From the IMG/VR virus record IMGVR_UViG_3300025890_000062, positions 1-35,448 of that record: a stretch of 35,448 nt of DNA; one strand, 5' to 3'. This document shows, piece by piece, positions 1-7,800 of the stretch (position 1 is its first letter; each line of letters starts with the position of its first letter). Source of the DNA: a virus. The translations under genes were made by a program, and so were the position numbers. The notes beneath the pieces were generated by a model, which was given only the letters and a program-made list of their open reading frames with translations, had not been told where the DNA came from and ran no database searches.

Positions 1-129
1 AAACGCGAAGCGTAGCGTACCCTAAGGTTAATATAAAGGACCCCCCCTTCCTTAAAACGTTCTACTACCCTAACCTACAAAAGTGTGTACCCGTGAGTTC
101 TATATAAAGCGACGATGTAAAAAAAAGTC
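1..129. other. Intergenic stretch at left edge
   Basis: No gene could be supported here. The stretch holds a run of seven C residues (42-48), a short GC-rich patch with AAGCGTAGCG (7-16) and a TATATAAAG stretch (101-109) just upstream of the first gene. The TATATAAAG could serve as a -10-like element, but no matching -35 is visible. Its composition is more GC-rich than the rest of the window. It may be the tail of an unseen upstream gene or a spacer. Confidence 0.4.
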
Positions 130-351
130 ATGATAAAATTTTCCCCAGAAAAAATTGGGACCAATAAAGTTTTTCACATATATCTAAGGAGTGATTGTGT
201 TATGCATAATTTAACTGAGGATAAATTCAAAGAGAGTTGGGAGATCCTCAATACGATAGTTGGTTTTATGAAGACTGATTATAGTATTGAGGATTTAACA
301 TATGAAGCGGTAGAAGAAACCGCCCATGAAGCAGAGGAAAGTTCGTATTGA
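130..351 (+). CDS. Small acidic hypothetical protein (73 aa)
   Basis: This 73-residue protein starts at ATG with only an A-rich stretch and no clear Shine-Dalgarno in front. It has a short beta-like start (KVFHIYLRSDCVMHNL), a helix-like middle (TEDKFKESWEILNTIVGFMKTDY) and a strongly acidic tail (EDLTYEAVEETAHEAEES). I see no signal peptide, membrane segment or known motif. Small proteins of this style, with a 'VFHIYL...C...L' start and an 'MKTDYS.EDL' centre, seem to recur near T4-like cyanophage virion genes, but I recall this rather than having tested it. Its stop codon (349-351) lies inside the promoter of the next gene. The function is unknown; a small regulatory or host-interaction protein would fit as well as anything. 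Confidence 0.65.
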   Translation: MIKFSPEKIGTNKVFHIYLRSDCVMHNLTEDKFKESWEILNTIVGFMKTDYSIEDLTYEAVEETAHEAEESSY

Positions 352-376
352 CTTTCTCTACATAATACGTTAAAAT
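348..376 (+). promoter_or_regulatory. Sigma70-type promoter, near consensus
   Basis: TTGACT at 348-353 and TAAAAT at 371-376 are separated by exactly 17 bases. Each hexamer differs from the bacterial consensus at one position. Transcription would start near 383, just ahead of the ATG at 406 and downstream of the TTG at 382. In T4-like phages, host-sigma-type promoters drive early genes. This one overlaps the stop codon of the upstream gene and would feed the glycosyltransferase-like gene and the 48-residue gene up to the terminator at 1391-1416. Confidence 0.7.
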
Positions 377-405
377 ACAAATTGAAGTGGAGTGATTTAA
401 TTCCG

Positions 406-1191
406 ATGGCAAAAGGATTTACAGTAAAGGCAAAGACGCCTGTGAAAGCATCAGAGGAACCCAAAGAGGAATGGGATTATGATGCAATCAAAGCAAGAAT
501 GAAAGGTAAGACGATTGTATTCTGTTTACCAGGGAGGGGATGTTCATATACGTTTATGAAGAATTTTGTACAGTTATGTTTTGACTTAGTACAGAATGGG
601 ATGAGCATTCAGATTTCACAGGACTATAGTTCTATGGTGAATTTTGCCCGATGTAAGTGTTTAGGTGCGAATGTATTGCGAGGTCCTAGTCAGATTCCAT
701 GGGACGGAAAGTTACAGTATGATTATCAGTTATGGATTGATAGTGATATTGTGTTTACCTCAGAGAAATTCTGGCAGTTATGCGATATGGCAATTACTGA
801 AGAGGGCACAGAACGAGAGATTGTATCTGGGTGGTATTCTACAGAGGATGGTCGCACGACATCAGTAGCACACTGGTTAGATGAGGATGACTTCCGAAAC
901 AATGGGGGAGTTATGAATCATGAGATGGTTGATGGTATTCAAAAACGGCGTAAGCCTTTTACTGTAGATTATACAGGGTTCGGATGGGTGATGATTAAGC
1001 ACGGTGTTTTTGAGAGTCCAAAGATGACATATCCATGGTTTGCGCCAAAGATGCAAGTCTTTGAATCTGGTGCGGTACAAGATATGTGTGGTGAGGATGT
1101 CTCATTTTGTTTAGATGCTATTGAGGCAGGGTTTAAGATTTGGTGTGATCCAAGGATTCGTGTTGGTCACGAAAAAATGCGGGTAATCTAA
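406..1191 (+). CDS. GT-A-fold glycosyltransferase-like protein
   Basis: This is a 261-residue protein counted from ATG 406. GGAG (389-392) lies 13 bases upstream, and the sigma70-type promoter would place the RNA start after the in-frame TTG at 382, so ATG 406 is preferred. The family signs fit a metal-dependent GT-A glycosyltransferase: W-I-D-S-D-I-V-F with a DxD at residues 112-114, CGED at 228-231 (acidic pair of the acceptor/catalytic loop), and GHEK at 254-257 with a C-terminal His that could bind the metal. A 'GRGCSYTF' segment sits near the N-terminus where a nucleotide-sugar loop is expected. A closely similar protein recurs in T4-like cyanophages (recall). Roles could be glycosylation of virion protein, DNA or host surface; the substrate cannot be told. 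It lies in the block ahead of the late virion genes, so an intracellular enzyme is more likely than a virion part. Confidence 0.72.
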   Translation: MAKGFTVKAKTPVKASEEPKEEWDYDAIKARMKGKTIVFCLPGRGCSYTFMKNFVQLCFDLVQNGMSIQISQDYSSMVNFARCKCLGANVLRGPSQIPWDGKLQYDYQLWIDSDIVFTSEKFWQLCDMAITEEGTEREIVSGWYSTEDGRTTSVAHWLDEDDFRNNGGVMNHEMVDGIQKRRKPFTVDYTGFGWVMIKHGVFESPKMTYPWFAPKMQVFESGAVQDMCGEDVSFCLDAIEAGFKIWCDPRIRVGHEKMRVI

Positions 1192-1235
1192 GAAGAACGT
1201 TAGAATCACTTTATACTGATAGGAGTATTTAAATT

Positions 1236-1382
1236 ATGGCAAAGATTAGAAAGTCTCTATTGGGACAAACAATGATTGAGTCTCAACCTAAGAGGACTCG
1301 ACAAGGAGCAGGAAAACATACAAAGTATGCTGCTACGAGTCGTAATGGGAAACCAAAGCGTTATCGTGGTCAAGGGCGATAA
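1236..1382 (+). CDS. Very basic 48-residue protein
   Basis: This short gene encodes 48 residues, starting MAKIRKSLLGQTMIESQPKR. AGGAG at 1221-1225 lies 10 bases before the ATG, one of the best ribosome-binding sites in the window. The product is rich in Lys and Arg, with tail KRYRGQGR and many Gly, Ser and Thr residues. It has no hydrophobic core and no Cys, so it probably binds nucleic acid or a polyanionic surface, or is disordered alone. Small basic proteins with a 'SLLGQTMIESQPK' start recur in T4-like cyanophages to my recollection, always uncharacterised. It ends 8 bases before the stem of a strong terminator, so it closes its transcription unit. Confidence 0.75.
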   Translation: MAKIRKSLLGQTMIESQPKRTRQGAGKHTKYAATSRNGKPKRYRGQGR

Positions 1383-1388
1383 TATGAT

Positions 1389-1416
1389 AAAGAGACCTTC
1401 GGGTCTCTTTTTTTTT
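1389..1416 (+). terminator. Intrinsic terminator with UUCG loop
   Basis: AGAGACC (1391-1397), loop TTCG (1398-1401) and GGTCTCT (1402-1408) form a perfect seven-pair stem. AA at 1389-1390 can extend it against the first T residues. Eight T residues follow (1409-1416). UUCG-capped stems of this kind are typical strong terminators in T4-like phages. It separates the left block from the conserved gene at 1451. Confidence 0.93.
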
Positions 1417-1450
1417 GTCTAGATACATATGTGAAACATTAAAGTATACT

Positions 1451-2119
1451 ATGGCTTGTTTGATTGTTAATCTACCAGCAGTAGAAGTATGGGTTCGTAA
1501 AGAATACTTAACTGATCATACTAGTGGATGGGGCGAATATGTAAAAGGTGTTTGGGTATCATGTAAAAGTATACCTGGTCGTGCATTTTATTTTGAGACT
1601 TATCTACCAGAATATGGTGCAATGTATGATAAGTTACCAATTAGTGCGTTCTTATCGGAACCAAAAAAACCCGACCCTGATATGAATCTACAGAACTTAC
1701 AGTTTTGGAACTGTATGGATTATGGTGTTGTAGCGATTCAAAAACCGTTTATAGGGTCTATGGACTATGAACTGTATACAAGGGATCACGGGACCGTTAA
1801 AGGTACATACGTGTGTACTCTAGATAACTATCATCAAGACCCTGATACAGTTGATTATGCAACCAGTGAGAATCCATCAGAGCATAAGTCTCATAACCTA
1901 ATAGAACTAGCAAATGGACAATATGCTTTGTATCCTAATAATAGGATGAGAATATATGATAATAGTCTTACACCAGCAGAACCAAAGAAACCTGACTTTA
2001 AAGTCTCTACTGAATATTATCAGGTTGAAAATGGTTATGATCGTATGGGACTAGGAGATCAGGAGTCATACTTCTGGAAAACACAACAAGACATTAAGAG
2101 AGGAAACAACGATGCCTGA
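1451..2119 (+). CDS. Conserved hypothetical protein of T4-like marine phages
   Basis: This protein has 222 to 223 residues and begins MACLIVNLPAVEVWVRKEYL. I chose ATG 1451 over the in-frame TTG at 1415 because that TTG lies inside the T-run of the terminator. No strong Shine-Dalgarno precedes the ATG. The protein is rich in Tyr, Trp and Pro (GWGEYVKGVWVSCKSIPGR, FWNCMDYGVV, DNYHQDPD) and looks like a compact soluble beta-rich protein without membrane segment or signal peptide. Two Pro-rich spots (SEPKKPDPD and PAEPKKPDF) look like internal linkers. I recognise it as a gene that recurs directly upstream of gp25 in cyanophage genomes but know no function. Position suggests a virion or assembly role. 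Its 3' end overlaps the next gene by eight bases, implying translational coupling. Confidence 0.8.
   Translation: MACLIVNLPAVEVWVRKEYLTDHTSGWGEYVKGVWVSCKSIPGRAFYFETYLPEYGAMYDKLPISAFLSEPKKPDPDMNLQNLQFWNCMDYGVVAIQKPFIGSMDYELYTRDHGTVKGTYVCTLDNYHQDPDTVDYATSENPSEHKSHNLIELANGQYALYPNNRMRIYDNSLTPAEPKKPDFKVSTEYYQVENGYDRMGLGDQESYFWKTQQDIKRGNNDA
2096..2103 (+). promoter_or_regulatory. Ribosome-binding site for the 53-residue gene
   Basis: AGAGAGGA, eight bases before ATG 2112, lies inside the end of the upstream gene. It is one of the few good Shine-Dalgarno sites in the window and supports the short overlapping gene that follows. Confidence 0.6.
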
Positions 2120-2273
2120 GAATAATTTTTTAAGGGAGATTGCGAATGATGAACAGACTCCTAGACAACTTAAGAAAATTAATGAAGACGGACTTTTTGA
2201 AACAACTGATTGTTCTGACCCTGATCATCAGTGTACTTGTGGTTCTAAACCAGTAACATTAACTGAGGATTAA
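2112..2273 (+). CDS. Small Cys-containing hypothetical protein (53 aa)
   Basis: The reading frame of 53 codons starts at ATG 2112, overlaps the previous gene by eight bases and has a good Shine-Dalgarno eight bases upstream. The N-terminal half is charged and probably helical (NFLREIANDEQTPRQLKKIN). The C-terminal half carries three Cys and one His in CSDPDHQCTCG, an arrangement that could bind one zinc ion or form a small knuckle, although only three Cys are present. It lies immediately before the late promoter for gp25. The function is unknown; a small metal-binding regulator or virion assembly helper would fit. The overlap, the ribosome-binding site and the uninterrupted frame are the evidence for it being real. 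Confidence 0.65.
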   Translation: MPENNFLREIANDEQTPRQLKKINEDGLFETTDCSDPDHQCTCGSKPVTLTED

Positions 2274-2277
2274 GCGT

Positions 2278-2284
2278 CTAAATA
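2278..2284 (+). promoter_or_regulatory. Late promoter motif before gp25
   Basis: CTAAATA lies 21 bases before the proposed TTG start of gp25. It resembles the T4-type late -10 element (TATAAATA) recognised by the phage late sigma factor gp55 with the host polymerase. Similar motifs at similar spacing precede several other genes here. Confidence 0.6.
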
Positions 2285-2305
2285 AGGTAGAATTCTTGTA
2301 TTATT

Positions 2306-2707
2306 TTGCCAGTCCAAAGGAACAGTAAAGCATTTAAAGATTTGAGTGCGTCATTTAAAATCAATCCTCTTAAAAGAGATTTGATTGAATTGACGAATGA
2401 GAATGCTATTGCTCGTTCTATTCGTAACTTGCTTCTTACAATACCTGGTGAGAAACCATTTAATCCTGCTTTAGGATCAAATATAAGCAATCTACTCTTT
2501 GGGCAGATTGATTCACGTACAGCATCATCAATTCAAACTGAAATTGTAGATACTATTGAGTTGTTTGAACCAAGAGTGGAACTCATTGATGTCAAAGTCA
2601 AAGCAGATCCTGATAAGTATCGTTTTGATTGTAAGATACAATATATTATTGTTGGTATAGATGTACCAGCACAAGAACTCTCCGTTGCATTAGAACCCAC
2701 TAGGTAA
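2306..2707 (+). CDS. gp25: gp25, baseplate wedge protein
   Basis: The 133-residue product matches T4 gp25 in length (132) and layout. It is the small wedge subunit with a lysozyme-like fold that contacts the tail sheath and joins gp6 to the tube. Family features seen are the N-terminal segment ending IRNLLLTIPGEKPFNPALGS, where T4 has 'RPFDPEFG', and the conserved EPR motif (LFEPRVELIDVKV) that belongs to the gp25/T6SS TssE family. Homologues I recall begin MPVQR, and here the codon before PVQR is TTG (2306-2308), so initiation at TTG is likely; no ATG lies nearby in frame. It is followed by gp6 after one base, so the two are translationally coupled. It is driven by the late motif at 2278. 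Confidence 0.93.
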   Translation: MPVQRNSKAFKDLSASFKINPLKRDLIELTNENAIARSIRNLLLTIPGEKPFNPALGSNISNLLFGQIDSRTASSIQTEIVDTIELFEPRVELIDVKVKADPDKYRFDCKIQYIIVGIDVPAQELSVALEPTR

Positions 2708-2708
2708 A

Positions 2709-4808
2709 ATGCCTTTAGTAAATTTCAGCAATCTAGATTTTGAGCAGATAAAGGTTTCCATAAAGGATTACCTCCGTGCAAACTCTAACTTCACCGATTA
2801 CGATTTTGAGGGGTCAAACCTCTCGACAGTTATTGATGCATTAGCATATAACACATATATTACTTCATACAATGCCAATATGGTAACGAATGAAGTATTC
2901 ATTGATAGTGCAACACTACGAGAGAATGTAGTGTCACTAGCAAGGAATATTGGTTATGTGCCTAGATCTCGTACCTCATCAAGATCGGTTATTTCTTTTG
3001 AAGTTGATGTATCCACTACTACAGCATCAAGTGTAACTCTAAAGAAGGGTCTTGTTGCGATTTCATCTCAACAATTCGGTTCGCAAGATTATACGTTTTC
3101 AATTCCGAAAGACATTATAAAAACTGTTGATTCAGATGGCATAGCACGTTTTTATGATATCACAATATACGAAGGAACTTTTGTTGAGACACAGTTCCCA
3201 ATAAGTTCCAGAACTCCGAATCAAAAAATTATATTACCAAATACAGGAATAGACACGTCATTAATCACTGTAGAGGTTCTAGAATCGTCTACATCGAATA
3301 TTAAAACCACTTATACCCAATATAGTGGATTGATTGATATTAAGTCAGATTCTCGTGTTTACTTCTTACAAGAGATACCAAACGAAAAATATGAACTTCT
3401 ATTTGGTGATGGAGTATTTGGTAAAAAGTTAGAAGAACCAAATGTCGTAAAAGTTGGATATATGATATCTGCAGGTGCTGCAGCAAATGGAATTGATTCA
3501 TTCACTTTCAGTGGAGAGTTAATAGAAAATAACGGAACTCCTGTTACAACTGCTATTACAGCACTAGTTACTGATGGTTCATCTCAACTTGGTGCTCAAA
3601 TAGAATCTGTGGATTCGATCAAAAGATATGCTCCACAAATTTACGCATCTCAGAACCGTGCTGTCACAGCATCAGACTACGAGGCATTGATTCCTAACAT
3701 ATATCCTGAAGCAGAGTCTGTATCAGCATATGGTGGAGAAGATTTAAGTCCTCCGCAATATGGAAAAGTATTTGTAAGCATTAAACCTGTCAATGGAGTC
3801 TTTTTATCTACTTGTCTAAAAGATTTTCTAATTGAAAAAATAAATCGATATAAAGTTGCTGGTATTCAAGTTCAGTTAATTGATTTAAACTATCTTTATA
3901 TTGAGACCGACTCTAATGTATATTATAATACAAATAAGGTACAAAGTGGAAGTGTAATTAAGGCAGATGTTTTGGCATCAATTACTGAATATTCATCTTC
4001 CTCTGCATTGAATAAGTTTGGAGCAAGATTTAAGTATAGTAAGTATCAAACTCTAATTGATAATAGTAACATTGCGGCGACTTCTAATATCACAAATGTT
4101 CAGATAAGAAGAGACTTAGAACCTGTAATTAATAAGTTTGGTCAATATGAGTTATGTTATGGTAATAGATTCCAAGTTAAAAACTCTTCAACAGATAAAT
4201 GTGGTACAAACCTATTAGATGCTGAGAACAAAGGATTCAATGTAAGATCGTCAGGTTTTAAAATCAGTGGGATCTCTGATACATTGTATCTTGGAGACAT
4301 TCCAAATATGGGATTAAAGACTGGTAAACTATTCTTCTTTAAGTTGGCATCACCAAAACAAGCAATAATTGTAAAACAAAATGTTGGTATTGTAGATTAT
4401 ATCCATGGTGAGATTAAGTTGAATCCAATAAAGTTTGTTTCAACGAGTATTGTTAGAAATAAAGTTCCTATTATTGAAGTATCTGCTATTCCTTATTCAA
4501 ATGACGTTATTGGTCTTCAAGATTTATATCTTCAATTAGACCTCAATTATACTACGGTAAATAGTGTTGTAGATAAGATAGATTCTGGTGATGATATCTC
4601 TGGAAGTAACTACATTGTAAGTCCAAGTTACGATGGAAATGAGTTAGTACGCGGCACCCCCCAACTTATAGCAGCAGAAACTTCATCCGCTTCATCCTCT
4701 TCAACCACACCTTCTTCTACTTCCAACACAAGTTCTACAATATTGGTCAATTCCAATAGAGTCGCACAATCTACTTTCAATAATACCCAATCAACTCCTG
4801 GCTACTAA
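2709..4808 (+). CDS. gp6: gp6, baseplate wedge protein
   Basis: This 699-residue protein corresponds to T4 gp6 (660), the J-like wedge subunit that forms the hexagonal ring around the hub as a dimer. Matches recalled from T4 gp6 include YDFEGS near residue 35, 'DALAYNTY' after it, the block NRAVTASDYEALI (T4 CVTATDYDTFV) near residue 320, and KPVNGVFLSTCLKDFLIEKI (T4 KPKSGLYLTTVQREDIKNYL) near 360. The C-terminal ~50 residues (DNA about 4656-4807) are a Ser/Thr-rich low-complexity tail ending STPGY that T4 gp6 lacks. The ATG follows the gp25 stop after one base. The downstream gp7-like gene starts seven bases after the stop. It acts in the extracellular virion baseplate and in its cytoplasmic assembly. 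Confidence 0.94.
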   Translation: MPLVNFSNLDFEQIKVSIKDYLRANSNFTDYDFEGSNLSTVIDALAYNTYITSYNANMVTNEVFIDSATLRENVVSLARNIGYVPRSRTSSRSVISFEVDVSTTTASSVTLKKGLVAISSQQFGSQDYTFSIPKDIIKTVDSDGIARFYDITIYEGTFVETQFPISSRTPNQKIILPNTGIDTSLITVEVLESSTSNIKTTYTQYSGLIDIKSDSRVYFLQEIPNEKYELLFGDGVFGKKLEEPNVVKVGYMISAGAAANGIDSFTFSGELIENNGTPVTTAITALVTDGSSQLGAQIESVDSIKRYAPQIYASQNRAVTASDYEALIPNIYPEAESVSAYGGEDLSPPQYGKVFVSIKPVNGVFLSTCLKDFLIEKINRYKVAGIQVQLIDLNYLYIETDSNVYYNTNKVQSGSVIKADVLASITEYSSSSALNKFGARFKYSKYQTLIDNSNIAATSNITNVQIRRDLEPVINKFGQYELCYGNRFQVKNSSTDKCGTNLLDAENKGFNVRSSGFKISGISDTLYLGDIPNMGLKTGKLFFFKLASPKQAIIVKQNVGIVDYIHGEIKLNPIKFVSTSIVRNKVPIIEVSAIPYSNDVIGLQDLYLQLDLNYTTVNSVVDKIDSGDDISGSNYIVSPSYDGNELVRGTPQLIAAETSSASSSSTTPSSTSNTSSTILVNSNRVAQSTFNNTQSTPGY
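4656..4807 (+). other. Ser/Thr-rich disordered tail of gp6
   Basis: The last ~50 codons of gp6 encode a Ser, Thr, Asn and Ala rich stretch with runs such as SSASSSSTTPSSTS. The DNA here is locally richer in C (TCC, ACC, and a run of six C) than the rest of the gene. It looks like a disordered appendage added to the wedge protein. Confidence 0.75.
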
Positions 4809-4814
4809 TAAGAA

Positions 4815-7800
4815 ATGGCAATCGATAGAGTCAATATTCAAGATATCATCGCATCTCAGGTCCCTGCATATGTGAGAGATGATTTCCCGCTGCTTGTTGA
4901 GTTTTTAAAACAGTATTATCTTTCAGTAGAGTTTAAAAGTGGGACATATGATCTTATTACAAATATTGATAAGTACGTCAAGGTAGATGAACTTTATGCA
5001 TTAGTAGATTCTACTATCCTTCAATCGGATATTAATTCAGTTGATACTTCTATCGGTGCTGATATTAATGGAAATTTCACAGAAGGATTTCCGAAAAGAA
5101 ATGGATTACTTTTAATTGATGATGAAATCATTTCTTACACCCATAAGACAGACACCTCGTTTGAGGGGTGTGTACGGGGTTTCAGTGGAGTTACAAGTTA
5201 CTCTGGGACAAATACCCCAGATGAACTAGTATTTAAAGAAACCTTAGCAGCAAGCCATACTAAAGACACCGTAGTTTATAATTTAAGTATTCGTTTTCTA
5301 AAAGAGTTTTTTAGAAAACTTAAAAACCAAGTCATTCCTGGATTTGAAGATAGAGCAACAGTTAGTGATCTCAATCAAAGAAACTTTATTTTTGGATCTA
5401 AATCTTTTTATGATTCAAAAGGCACAGATGATTCAATTGAGATTCTTTTCAGAGCATTGTATGGAAAAGACTCTTCAGTTATAAGGCCAAGTGAATATCT
5501 GTTTAAACCATCTGATGCAGATTATAGAGTTACCATTGATATGGTGGTTGAGAAGAATATTGGAGATCCTTTAGATTTAAAATCTCGTACACTATATCAG
5601 GACTCTACAAAAGCAAGAGGGTCTGTATGTAACGTAGAAAAATTAAATTGGGACTATGCTTCATTAGGTATCGATAAAGAAGCATTCAATATCAAAAGCG
5701 AATATTATCAAGTTTCTATTGACTATGGATATCAAAGAGATATTGATGTAACTGGAACAGTTTACAGCACATTTGAACCAGCAGCAAAGACACAACTAGT
5801 AAACACTGCAGGTATTGGTGCTACTATTATTGATGTTGACTCCACGGTAAGTTTTGGTAGTACTGGAGAAATTATTCTGAAGGATAATGATTATAACGAT
5901 GTAGTTGTTCAATATACTTCAAAATCAATCAACCAATTTATCGGAATAACAACCTTAACCACTGAAATACCAAATACCTCTAATGTAACACAAAATGATT
6001 TTGCTTATAGTTATAAAGGAATAGATGATATTATAAATGTCCGTATCACTGGTTCTCTTAAAGATTTTAATGTCTTTGATGATACTTTTTCTCTAAATTC
6101 TGACGATACTATTGGTGTTAAAACACTAGGTTATCCTTCATCTAGTTTTAAAGAGAACAATTGGTTTTTCAATATAAAAACAGACTGGAATGTTAAAGAA
6201 CTTATTCTTGTAGATGCAAGTGAATCTACTTACAAAGTAGAATTATATTCCAATCATTATTTTTATAATGGATATAAGGTAAGACTTATTGGTTCAAATG
6301 GAATTGTACGAGAGGGTTATGTTACGTCAATCAATACCAATAAAGGATTTACAGTTAAGTTATCCTCAACCATACCAGCATCGGAACTTTCACTCAGATA
6401 TAGTCTAAAAAATATTATTCAGAAAGGACTGTCTAATAACTATCCAATCATTCAAAAATATTATTCTAATATTCAAAACGTATATACTAAGTTTAATGGA
6501 GACCTGCTAATTGCTAGCAATTCTATTCCATCATATCTTGAGACCGTTTTAAATCCATATAACAAAGAAATCACTTTCTCAGGCAGTGCAACTGGATTGG
6601 GAGTATTGAAACTGCAGTCAGCAGGAGATCATGGATTATATACTGGAGATACAGTTTTCTATAAAGGTAGTATAACAGAAACGATCACCAATACTCCAGA
6701 TGGTAATCAATTTATTACTAAAACTAAAAGTCAATTCTCTAACTTAGATGAGTTAGTTTATTTTGTCAAGAGAGTTAGTGCTACACAAATTCAACTTTCT
6801 AGGAGTAAGTCTGATTTATTTTCTAACAAATATATTATACCTATAGGTTCTGTAGAAAACAATAAAATTATATTATACAGCAACTACGGTAAGCAACTTT
6901 TACCCCAACATATTGTACGTCAAGTACTGCCCCCAGATAATAAATCAGGCACATTTTTCACTCAACCAGGACCTACCGGCATCCTGGTTAATGGAGTTGA
7001 AATTCTTAACTTTAAATCTCCTAAAAGTGTATACCATGGTAAAATCAATAACTTTGAGGTTATTGATAAGGGATATGGTTATGATGTAATTACCCCGCCA
7101 GCATTATTAGTTACAGACACTAAAGGATCTGGTGTTGTTGGTGATGTTTCCGTTCATGGATCTTTAGAAAGAATTGATATAATTGATACTGGATATGATT
7201 ATATTGATACACCAATAATTGAAATCAAAGGTGGAGGAGGACAAGATGCTGCTGCTAAAGTTAATGTATCGTCTGTTTCCCACATAGTTACTTTCAATGC
7301 TGGTGCTGGAAGTAGTAATGTCAATACATCTAATAACACTATAGGTTTCTCGACCTTTCACAAGTTTAGAGATTTTGAGAAGTTAGTATACAAAACTGGA
7401 GGATCAAACACAATTTTAGGATTGTCCACTAACTCAGTATACTATGCAAATGTAGTTGATGCATATACAGTTAAACTTCACAATACTTTGTCTGAATCTA
7501 AATCAGGCATTAATACCGTAACGATACTTTCAAAAGGAAAAGATACACAATCTCTAGAAACATTAGAAAGAAAAAGAATAGTAACTGATATTGTAGTAAC
7601 AAATTCTGGATTTGGGTATAAGAATCAAAAGCGAACGATACCTTCTACTGGAATTAATACTGCTACTAATAACTTTATAATTCCAAGTCATGGGTACATG
7701 GAAGGTGATATTATTAGATATACACCAGGATCAACCCCAGTGAGCGGCATTTCTTCTAATACTGATTATTATGTAACTAAAGTAGATGATAATAAGTTTC

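Noticed and set aside
3-107. 34-codon open stretch from the window edge ending at TAA 105-107
   Set aside because: It has no recognisable protein pattern, its composition is unlike the phage genes, and only the end would be visible. It may be part of a gene tail but cannot be supported.
382-405. In-frame TTG start for the glycosyltransferase-like gene
   Set aside because: It falls at the predicted RNA start of the sigma70-type promoter, and ATG 406 gives the conserved MAKGFTV start.
1195-1217. TATACT at 1212-1217 as a promoter for the 48-residue gene
   Set aside because: No acceptable -35 element is found 16-18 bases upstream, and read-through from the promoter at 348 is sufficient.
1415-1450. 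In-frame TTG start for the gene at 1451
   Set aside because: The codon lies inside the T-run of the terminator, so it would not be on the downstream transcript. MACLIVNLP matches the start recalled from relatives.
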